From an uncultured Bacteroidales bacterium (GTDB lineage Bacteria; Bacteroidota; Bacteroidia; Bacteroidales; Paludibacteraceae), in assembly GCA_903899865.1 (NCBI GenBank), contig CAIUKZ010000184.1:1-18698 (forward strand): 18,698 nt of DNA, in the 5' to 3' direction. Below are positions 1-5,364 of this stretch, one piece after another. The stretch's first letter is position 1, and each line of letters opens with the position of its first letter. The notes under the pieces are model-generated. The model saw nothing but the letters and a program-made list of their open reading frames with translations. It did not search any database and was not told the origin of the DNA. Both the position numbers and the translations under genes were made by a program.

Positions 1-2012
1 AATTTAGAAAACCAATCATTAAAATGGTGTGGAAATGGATAATATAAATTCTCTTTTATAGAATCGAAAAATCCTTTTGAGATATATAACTCAATTGCAG
101 GTTTGTTTTTTAAATCAAATTTTATCCGATACACAAAATTACTTCTACCCTGAATCATACCTTGGTTAATCAATTTCTTGAAAGGTTCATCTTCACAAAT
201 TATGCCTAAGTCGAACAAAAATTTGTTCCAAAATCGGCTATAAATCAAGTGTCCGGTGGCGTGCTCTGTACCTCCGATATACAAGTCCACATTGCGCCAA
301 TATTTGTTGGCAACTTTACTTACCAGCGCCTCATTGTTTCGGGAATCCATATAGCGCAGATAGTATGCCGACGAACCTGCAAATCCAGGCATGGTACATA
401 GCTCTAATGGAAAACCGTCTTCCGACTGCCAGTTGGTGGCACGTCCGAGTGGCGGTTCGCCTTGTTCGGTAGGAAGAAATTTGTCTATTTCGGGTAGCTC
501 CAACGGTAGCTTGCTTTCGTCCAGCATGTAAGGCATGTCGTCTTTGTAATATACAGGAAATGGTTCGCCCCAGTAACGTTGACGACTGAAAATCGCATCC
601 CGCAGACGGAAGTTGACTTTTACATCACCCAATCCTTGGTCTTTGATGTGTTTCTTGGCAGTCGCAATGGCTTCTTTTACGCTCATTCCATTCAGAAAAC
701 CAGAATTAATCATCGTTCCTTCTTTGGCGTCAAAACTTTCGGTGCTTACGTCGCAACCTTCTATAAGCGGTATGATAGGCAAGTTGAAATGCTTGGCAAA
801 TGCATAATCGCGACCATCATGTGCGGGTACTGCCATGATAGCTCCTGTGCCATAACCAGCCAACACATAATCGCTAATCCAAATCGGAATTTCATTGCCA
901 GTCAATGGATTTATAGCATACGAACCAGAGAAAACACCTGTCACACGACGGTCGGCCAGACGCTCGCGTTCGGTGCGTTTTTTTGTGGCAGCAAGGTATG
1001 CCTCCACCGCTTCAGCTTGCTCGGCGGTAGTCAGTTGTGCCACCAATTCACTCTCAGGAGCAAGTACCATAAATGTCACTCCGAAAATGGTGTCAGGACG
1101 CGTGGTGAAAACCGTTAATCCTTCCGAATTTTTGCTGGGGAGGCTAAACCTCACCTCTGCACCTTCACTTCGTCCTATCCAGTTTTTTTGAGTTTCTTTT
1201 AGTGAATCCGTCCAATCCACAGTGTTCAATCCATCCAACAATCGCTGTGCATAAGCCGACACGCGCAAGCTCCATTGACGCATCACACGTTGCTCCACTG
1301 GATGACCGCCACGTACCGATAAACCTTCGCTCACCTCATCGTTGGCTAGCACAGTGCCTAGTGCTGGACACCAGTTTACTTTCAAGTCCGCCAAATAAGC
1401 GATGCGATAATTGAGTAATATTTCTTGTTGTTCCTTTTCAGATTTTTGCTTCCATTCGTTGCTGGTAAAGTTGAGTGGCTCTGTGCAAGCTGCTTGTATT
1501 CCTTCCGTTCCCGAAGTTTCAAATGCTTTTGTTAAGTTAGCAATTGGTTGCGCTTTTTGGAGCTGTGTGTCAAAGTAGTGGTTAAACATTTGAATAAATG
1601 CCCACTGAGTCCATTGATAGTAATCGGGCTCACAGGTTCTAATCTCGCGTTCCCAGTCGTAACAAAATCCAATTTTGTCCAGTTGCTCGCGATAGCGAGC
1701 TATGTTTTTCTGGGTGGTGATGGCAGGATGTTGCCCAGTTTGGATGGCATATTGCTCAGCAGGAAGTCCGTACGCGTCATAACCCATGGGGTGAAGTACA
1801 TTAAATCCTTTCAGACGTTTGAAACGACTGTAAATATCAGAGGCAATATAGCCAAGTGGATGCCCTACGTGAAGACCTGCTCCAGATGGGTAGGGGAACA
1901 TGTCCAACACATAAAATTTTGGTTTAGAAGGGTCTATCTCTGTTTTGTAAGTTTTGTTTTGCTTCCAATTGGCCTGCCATTTTTGTTCTATTGCTCTGAA
2001 ATTGTATTCCAT
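1..2012 (-). CDS. leuS: Leucyl-tRNA synthetase, N-terminal 670 residues (partial)
   Basis: Class I aminoacyl-tRNA synthetase that charges tRNA-Leu with leucine in the cytoplasm. Reading the minus strand from the ATG at 2012-2010 gives an uninterrupted frame to the window edge. The class I signature HVGH is at residues 48-51, in the context PYPSGAGLHVGHPLGY. The CP1 editing domain follows, with TTRPDTIFG and AVPAHDGRDYAFAKHF, then RQRYWGEPFPVY and the region of GGTEHATGHLIYSRFWNKFL. The KMSKS loop and the anticodon-binding domain lie beyond base 1, so about 250-280 residues are probably missing (family usual length roughly 920-950 in this phylum). The gene diverges from rex, and a TAACTTTG promoter box on the minus strand at 2087-2080 fits its start. 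The many short plus-strand frames across this region are shadows. Confidence 0.97.
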   Translation of the reverse strand, partial: MEYNFRAIEQKWQANWKQNKTYKTEIDPSKPKFYVLDMFPYPSGAGLHVGHPLGYIASDIYSRFKRLKGFNVLHPMGYDAYGLPAEQYAIQTGQHPAITTQKNIARYREQLDKIGFCYDWEREIRTCEPDYYQWTQWAFIQMFNHYFDTQLQKAQPIANLTKAFETSGTEGIQAACTEPLNFTSNEWKQKSEKEQQEILLNYRIAYLADLKVNWCPALGTVLANDEVSEGLSVRGGHPVEQRVMRQWSLRVSAYAQRLLDGLNTVDWTDSLKETQKNWIGRSEGAEVRFSLPSKNSEGLTVFTTRPDTIFGVTFMVLAPESELVAQLTTAEQAEAVEAYLAATKKRTERERLADRRVTGVFSGSYAINPLTGNEIPIWISDYVLAGYGTGAIMAVPAHDGRDYAFAKHFNLPIIPLIEGCDVSTESFDAKEGTMINSGFLNGMSVKEAIATAKKHIKDQGLGDVKVNFRLRDAIFSRQRYWGEPFPVYYKDDMPYMLDESKLPLELPEIDKFLPTEQGEPPLGRATNWQSEDGFPLELCTMPGFAGSSAYYLRYMDSRNNEALVSKVANKYWRNVDLYIGGTEHATGHLIYSRFWNKFLFDLGIICEDEPFKKLINQGMIQGRSNFVYRIKFDLKNKPAIELYISKGFFDSIKENLYYPFPHHFNDWFSK

Positions 2013-2079
2013 AATGTTTTGAAAACTAGTAAGTTTTTTGTTTTAATAAGGTGGTTGACAACCTATTTTTTTTGGTAGG

Positions 2080-2087
2080 CAAAGTTA
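2080..2087 (-). promoter_or_regulatory. Predicted leuS promoter, Bacteroidota -7 box
   Basis: The minus strand reads TAACTTTG here, an exact match to the Bacteroidota -7 consensus TAnnTTTG, 68 bases upstream of the leuS ATG. No perfect -33 TTG is present; TTC occurs about 20 bases upstream. The leader between box and start carries a small palindrome, GGTTGaCAACC, at about 2053-2063. Confidence 0.55.
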
Positions 2088-2181
2088 GTAAAAATGCATG
2101 AATAATCGAAGATTGAGGATTAAAAGCTAACTATGCCTAAGATTAGACCTTTCAAGTATGATAGAGACCAGAAAAAATGTG

Positions 2182-2189
2182 TATTTTTG
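2182..2189 (+). promoter_or_regulatory. Predicted rex promoter, -7 box
   Basis: TATTTTTG matches the TAnnTTTG consensus exactly. It lies about 31 bases before the ATG at 2221 and inside the longer possible reading frame that begins at 2158. It therefore argues that translation starts at 2221. The -33 region is not consensus, and no Rex operator palindrome (TTGTGAA-type) was seen next to it. Confidence 0.5.
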
Positions 2190-2220
2190 TAAATTAATAT
2201 TGTTGCTAGAATTTATCCTC

Positions 2221-2904
2221 ATGCCCTATATTCAATCTTCCATATCTTTTAAAGTTCCTGAACCTACGTTGCGCAGACTTCCATGGTATTTGGCTTATGC
2301 ACAGTTGGTTATGAAGTCAGGCGAGCTGTATTTGTCTTCCACCCAGATAGCCAAAAATATTGCAGTGGATGCCTCCATGGTTGCCAAGGATCTTTCTTAT
2401 GTGAAAATCACTGGAAGAACTCGGGTGGGGTATGATGTGAAAGAATTAGTCATCGTGTTGGAGCGTTTTCTAGGTTTTACTAAGACGCACAAAGCATTTT
2501 TGTTCGGTGTTGGTAGTCTTGGGGGAGCGTTGATGCATGACAATGGGTTGGAGCAGTTTGGGTTGGAAATTGTAGCTGGATTTGATGTGAAATATGAACT
2601 TACTGGAACGAGTATCAATCACATCCCAATTCATCATGTGGAGCGGTTTAAGGAATTGCAATCACAAACGGGTATTAATATCGGAATTCTCACAGTGCCA
2701 GTCGAAAAAGCACAGCAAGTGTCTGAGATGATGATAGAGGGAGGAATTCAAGCTATCTGGAATTTCACACCTTTTAGAATTCGTGTGCCAGAAAACATCA
2801 TTGTGCAAAATACATCAATATATGCCCATTTGGCGGTGATGTTTAACCGATTGAACGAAATCAAAGAGGATGAACGCATCAAAATGCTTTCAATGAAGTC
2901 ATAA
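2221..2904 (+). CDS. rex: Redox-sensing transcriptional repressor Rex
   Basis: Rex-family repressor: it binds DNA when NADH/NAD+ is low and releases it when NADH is bound, controlling fermentation and respiration genes. From ATG 2221 the protein has 227 residues. An N-terminal winged-helix domain begins KVPEPTLRRLPWYL and has the recognition region STQIAKNIAVDASMVAKDLSY at about residues 40-61. A Rossmann NAD(H)-binding domain follows with GVGSLGGAL (Gly96, Gly98, Gly101). The C-terminal segment contains AIWNFTPFRI and VPENIIVQN, typical of the family. The frame is open back to an ATG at 2158, but the extra 21 residues do not resemble Rex, and a -7 promoter box lies inside them. rex is divergent from leuS, and the FAH-family gene probably followed it closely before an IS element came between them. 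Its own operator is not evident. Confidence 0.93.
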   Translation: MPYIQSSISFKVPEPTLRRLPWYLAYAQLVMKSGELYLSSTQIAKNIAVDASMVAKDLSYVKITGRTRVGYDVKELVIVLERFLGFTKTHKAFLFGVGSLGGALMHDNGLEQFGLEIVAGFDVKYELTGTSINHIPIHHVERFKELQSQTGINIGILTVPVEKAQQVSEMMIEGGIQAIWNFTPFRIRVPENIIVQNTSIYAHLAVMFNRLNEIKEDERIKMLSMKS

Positions 2905-2963
2905 TCAATTCGTCGGATAGGTCGTTGATGCTTGTTGCTGCAAAATTTGGGTGTAACAATACT

Positions 2964-3024
2964 AACTTCACATCCCCTCTGCAGTTTATCCCGTCATGAA
3001 CGGGAGAGGGGCTTGGGGAGGCTT
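2964..3024. repeat. REP-like palindromic repeat, copy 1
   Basis: The segment begins AACTTCACATCCCCTC and ends GAGGGGCTTGGGGAGGCTT. It shares both edges with the copy at 9439-9478, but the centre is expanded and includes the inverted pair CCCGT/ACGGG around CATGA. It lies between rex and the IS, outside any gene, and could act as a transcript-end hairpin for rex. Compact G/C-rich palindromes of this style are common dispersed intergenic repeats in Bacteroidota. Confidence 0.75.
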
Positions 3025-3036
3025 TTATATTAAAAA

Positions 3037-3039
3037 GAT
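3037..3039. repeat. Target site duplication GAT, left copy
   Basis: GAT directly precedes the TGT that begins the insertion sequence and is repeated at 4590-4592 after its terminal ACA. Three-base duplications are typical of IS3-family transposition. Removing the IS and one GAT restores AAAAAGATGAAAATT, which contains the FAH-family start codon. Confidence 0.8.
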
Positions 3040-3064
3040 TGTCTAGTCCTGAAATAGGTTTACA
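3040..3064. repeat. IS left terminal inverted repeat
   Basis: Begins TGTCTAGTCCTGAAAT and ends GTTTACA. It matches the right end at 21 of 25 positions. Its TCCTGAA and GTTTAC blocks also pair with TTCAGGA and GTAAAC further in, making the left end partly self-complementary. Confidence 0.85.
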
Positions 3065-3087
3065 AAAAAAGTAAACACAATTCAGGA
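3047..3087 (+). promoter_or_regulatory. Self-complementary IS end covering the transposase ribosome binding site
   Basis: TCCTGAA (3047-3053) pairs with TTCAGGA (3081-3087), and GTTTAC (3058-3063) pairs with GTAAAC (3071-3076) around an A7 loop. The right arm contains AGGA, a Shine-Dalgarno-like sequence ending two bases before the orfA ATG at 3090. A transcript entering from outside would carry both arms and could hide the AGGA. A transcript starting inside the IS, for instance from the imperfect box TAGGTTTA at 3055-3062, would lack the left arm. The pairing is seen in the sequence; the regulatory role is inferred from comparable devices known in IS10 and IS50. Confidence 0.5.
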
Positions 3088-3089
3088 TT

Positions 3090-3458
3090 ATGAAAACAGA
3101 AGTAAACAAATTCACGGACGATTTTAAATTAATGGTCGTCCAAGACTACCTCAGAGGTGGAATCAGTAAGGAAGAGTTAAAAAGGAAGTATAATTACACA
3201 GGTAATAATAATATTTACAGATGGATGCGTAAATTTGGGCTTTCAAATCCAAGTGAAGACCAAAAAGAACTGCACCGAGCTATGGCAAAAGAAAAATACA
3301 AGTCATCTTTAGAACAAGAACTTGAGTTAAAAGTCAAGAAGTTAGAAGCAGATCTAAAACTAGAACAACTTCGTACCAAGGCATTAAGCACCATGATTGA
3401 CATTGCCGAACGTGAGCTAAAGGTTGATATAAGAAAAAAATCTGGAGCCAAACGGTAA
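3090..3458 (+). CDS. IS3-family transposase OrfA (DNA-binding subunit)
   Basis: 122-residue upstream frame of the IS. Residues 1-60 form a helix-turn-helix of the IS3 OrfA type (FTDDFKLMVVQDYLRGG, then SKEELKRKYNYTGNNNIYRW) that recognises the terminal inverted repeats. Residues about 70-115 are a charged, leucine-containing coiled coil (EQELELKVKKLEADLKLEQL) of the sort that mediates OrfA and OrfAB oligomerisation. The ATG is preceded by AGGA, unusual among the mostly SD-less genes here. Terminated alone, OrfA typically acts as a regulator; by frameshifting near its end it becomes the N-terminus of the OrfAB transposase. Confidence 0.93.
   Translation: MKTEVNKFTDDFKLMVVQDYLRGGISKEELKRKYNYTGNNNIYRWMRKFGLSNPSEDQKELHRAMAKEKYKSSLEQELELKVKKLEADLKLEQLRTKALSTMIDIAERELKVDIRKKSGAKR
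3434..3440 (+). other. Programmed -1 ribosomal frameshift site (A AAA AAA)
   Basis: The orfA codons AAA AAA (3435-3440) are preceded by the A that ends AGA, forming an A_AAA_AAA slippery heptamer. Slipping back one base continues as ATC TGG AGC CAA ACG and so on, with no stop until 4363. The orfB frame is closed upstream by TGA at 3425-3427, so the heptamer sits in the only stretch where both frames are open (3428-3458). The predicted fusion is 424 residues. No strong downstream stimulatory hairpin was recognised. Confidence 0.8.
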
Positions 3459-4363
3459 CAGAGCTGCGTGCAAATGATTGTCAATTAGATATTGATAGTT
3501 TGTGCGACCTGTTTGGTAGAAGTAGGCAAGCCTATTATCAGCGAAGTAAATACAATTACAAAGAAGAAATAAAAGAAGAGCTTTTGCTTCAATTAGTTGA
3601 AAAACAGCGAAAACTGATGCCTAAAATTGGTGGTAGAAAGTTACTGGGGTTAATCCAACCTGGTTTACCAACAGAACTAAGCATTGGCAGAGATGGTTTC
3701 TTTGATTTTATGAGAAGACATGGATTATTGGTTGGAAAGCGACGAAGGCGAGTAAAAACCACTTATAGCAATCATTGGTTGCACAAGTATCCTAACTTGA
3801 TTAAAGAGTTTACTCCAACACAAGCTAATCAATTATGGGTTAGTGACATTACCTATATTGAAACATCGGCAGGATTCGTTTATTTGAGTTTAATAACCGA
3901 TGCTTATTCCAGAAAAATAGTAGGTTGGTCAATTGGGAAAACCTTAGAAGCTAAATACACGATTGATGCCTTAAGAATGGCTCTAAAGCAACTTCCAAAA
4001 GGTACTGAAGGATTAATACACCATTCTGACAGAGGCGTTCAATACTGTTGTGGTGATTATGTTAAGACACTGAATAAGAATAAGGTTCAAATCAGTATGA
4101 CTGAAAATGGAGATCCACGTGAAAATGCAATAGCAGAGCGTATGAATGGCATTTTAAAAGTCGAGTGGCTAAACCAAATAAAACTGAAATCGATTGAAGA
4201 TGCTATAAAAGAATTGAAGCAAATCGTTCTTATTTATAATAGTCATCGACCTCATTCCAGTTTGGATATGAAAACGCCAGAATATGCTCATAGCCAATCA
4301 GGTGAATTCAAAAAACATTGGAAAACGTATTATAAGTCTGCACAAACCGCAGTCTGGTATTAG
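3440..4363 (+). CDS. IS3-family transposase OrfB (DDE integrase), expressed as OrfAB by frameshift
   Basis: Catalytic part of the transposase, an RNase H-fold (rve) integrase domain that cuts and joins the IS ends. The frame from the frameshift point has 307 residues. An internal TTG at 3500 would give 287 residues but lacks an obvious initiation signal. Numbered from that TTG, the acidic triad is Asp116 (WVSDITYI), Asp177 (HHSDRGVQY) and Glu213 (ENAIAERMNGILK), with 35 residues between the second Asp and the Glu, the D(35)E hallmark of IS3. An HTH_21-type segment precedes it (QRKLMPKIGGRKLLGLI), and the C-terminus has YNSHRPHSSLDMKTP, typical of the family. No inactivating change is visible. 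Confidence 0.93.
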   Translation: MWSQTVTELRANDCQLDIDSLCDLFGRSRQAYYQRSKYNYKEEIKEELLLQLVEKQRKLMPKIGGRKLLGLIQPGLPTELSIGRDGFFDFMRRHGLLVGKRRRRVKTTYSNHWLHKYPNLIKEFTPTQANQLWVSDITYIETSAGFVYLSLITDAYSRKIVGWSIGKTLEAKYTIDALRMALKQLPKGTEGLIHHSDRGVQYCCGDYVKTLNKNKVQISMTENGDPRENAIAERMNGILKVEWLNQIKLKSIEDAIKELKQIVLIYNSHRPHSSLDMKTPEYAHSQSGEFKKHWKTYYKSAQTAVWY

Positions 4364-4397
4364 GTTTTTTAAGGCATAAGTAGCTCTTAGTTGTCAT

Positions 4398-4433
4398 AAA
4401 AAAGGATAGCTGAAAACTCAACTATCCCGCTTT
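4398..4433 (-). terminator. Hairpin terminator inside the IS, strongest on the minus strand
   Basis: GGATAGcTGA (4404-4413) and TCAaCTATCC (4418-4427) form a 10-bp hairpin with a 4-base loop. On the minus strand every position pairs (one G-U) and the stem is followed by six U (the A run 4398-4403), an intrinsic terminator. On the plus strand there is one C-A mismatch and a short CGCTTTT tail, so it may also end the transposase transcript. It would block antisense transcription entering from the right flank. Confidence 0.6.
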
Positions 4434-4446
4434 TCTGACGTACTTG

Positions 4447-4519
4447 TCGCTAATCATATTTATTCCTTGTTAGGTTGCTCCTCAGCAGAGCCCAACTCCG
4501 CTTGAATATGATAACGCGA
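4447..4519 (+). other. Long imperfect inverted repeat in the IS 3' noncoding region
   Basis: TCGC (4447-4450) and ATCATATT (4453-4460) pair with AATATGAT (4505-4512) and GCGA (4516-4519). An inner stem, GTTG-CTC (4474-4480) with GAG-CC-CAAC (4488-4496), lies between. Together these could fold as an RNA or DNA hairpin of about 73 bases. It has no coding potential that I can recognise. It may be a structured RNA, a host-factor site or residual passenger DNA; the function is unknown. Confidence 0.35.
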
Positions 4520-4564
4520 AGATAAAATTAAATGTAAAGCAATTACAGGATTATAAACAAAAAC

Positions 4565-4589
4565 TGTAAACAAATTTCAGGACGATACA
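4565..4589. repeat. IS right terminal inverted repeat
   Basis: Its complement begins TGTATCGTCCTGAAAT and ends GTTTACA, matching the left end. It ends one base before the start codon of the FAH-family gene at 4591. The adjoining GAT (4590-4592) is the right copy of the target duplication. Confidence 0.85.
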
Positions 4590-4590
4590 G

Positions 4591-5202
4591 ATGAAAATTT
4601 TCGCCATAGGTCATAATTACACTGAACATAATAGGGAATTAGGCACAGTAAGTCCTACTGAACCTGTTATTTTTATGAAACCAGACACTGCTGCGCTGCG
4701 TAATAATAAACCATTTTATATTCCATCTTTTTCGAATGAACTTCATTACGAAGTGGAGGTAATTGTGAAATTTAATCGTATTGGTAAAAACATTGGTCAA
4801 AAGTTTGCCCACCGATACATTTCGGAGGTGGGACTAGGGGTTGATTTCACGGCGAGAGACCTGCAACGAAAGCTGAAACTAGAGGGGAAACCGTGGGAAA
4901 TATGCAAGGCATTTGACAATTCGGCTGTGATTGGTGACTTTATCTCTGTGGATGAAGTTGCAGATCTTCAAAATATCGATTTTCATCTAGATATTAACGG
5001 CGTTACTGTTCAACGTGGAAATACCAAAGACATGATTTTTTCTATCGATAAACTAATAAGTCATGTAAGTTGTTTCTTTACAGTCAAGATAGGTGATATT
5101 TTGTTTACTGGAACTCCCTCTGGTGTTGGAACTGTAGCAATAGGCGATAGACTAGAAGGGTATATTTTTGATAAAAAAATGTTTGATTTCAAAATTAAAT
5201 AA
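4591..5202 (+). CDS. Fumarylacetoacetate hydrolase (FAH) family protein
   Basis: 203-residue, single-domain member of the FAH superfamily: metal-dependent enzymes that hydrolyse or decarboxylate 2-oxo or acylpyruvate-type compounds. The N-terminus MKIFAIGHNYTEH is the expected family start. Metal ligands appear as Glu54 and Glu56 (HYEVEV) and Asp85 (GVDFTARD). GKPWEICKAFDNSAVIG and the C-terminal GTPSGVG loop (174-180) are also typical. The size fits the short FAHD1/YcgM-like group, which has acylpyruvase or oxaloacetate decarboxylase activities, but the substrate cannot be read from the sequence. The coding region is intact, yet an IS element now ends at the base just before the GAT that supplies the A and T of its start codon. 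Its original leader is about 1.55 kb upstream, next to rex, and no consensus outward promoter is visible in the IS end, so expression may be altered. Confidence 0.9.
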   Translation: MKIFAIGHNYTEHNRELGTVSPTEPVIFMKPDTAALRNNKPFYIPSFSNELHYEVEVIVKFNRIGKNIGQKFAHRYISEVGLGVDFTARDLQRKLKLEGKPWEICKAFDNSAVIGDFISVDEVADLQNIDFHLDINGVTVQRGNTKDMIFSIDKLISHVSCFFTVKIGDILFTGTPSGVGTVAIGDRLEGYIFDKKMFDFKIK

Positions 5203-5364
5203 AAACAAATTTTGTATTTAAATAATAAAGTGTTTCATTTGGGCGTTAGTCAGTCAAGTAGGCTACTATACTGTTTTTGTTTGTGCTAGATTCTGTAATA
5301 TTGCTGTGAAGGATGTTTCGTTTTCTAGTCTCATTTTTTTACTAAAAATTAAACTCGTAAACCC

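Larger units (their letters stand above)
3040..4589 (+). mobile_element. Complete IS3-family insertion sequence, 1550 bp
   Basis: Bounded by imperfect 25-bp inverted repeats: 3040-3064 and the complement of 4565-4589 agree at 21 of 25 positions, sharing TGT, GTCCTGAAAT and GTTTACA. The ends are TG...CA and are flanked by GAT direct repeats. Inside are orfA (3090-3458) and orfB joined by a programmed -1 frameshift, then about 226 bases of noncoding DNA with a terminator and a larger inverted repeat. CAGGATTAT occurs in the same orientation just inside both ends (3083-3091 and 4546-4554), possibly as inner transposase-binding motifs. Both frames, all catalytic residues, both ends and the target duplication are intact, so the copy looks recent and potentially active. 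The subgroup was not determined. Confidence 0.92.

Noticed and set aside
579..2078. Several plus-strand frames of 64-179 codons (579-1118, 895-1191, 1548-2078 and others)
   Set aside because: They lie antisense to a clear leuS frame with all LeuRS motifs, and their translations look like no protein family. They are shadows.
2397..3115. Minus-strand frames opposite rex and into the IS left end (2397-2618, 2470-2661, 2879-3115)
   Set aside because: They are antisense to Rex or cross the REP-like repeat and the IS boundary, with no family resemblance.
3500..4363. OrfB as an independent gene starting at TTG 3500
   Set aside because: The frame is open further back to 3428 and connects to orfA through a perfect slippery heptamer; frameshift expression explains it better.
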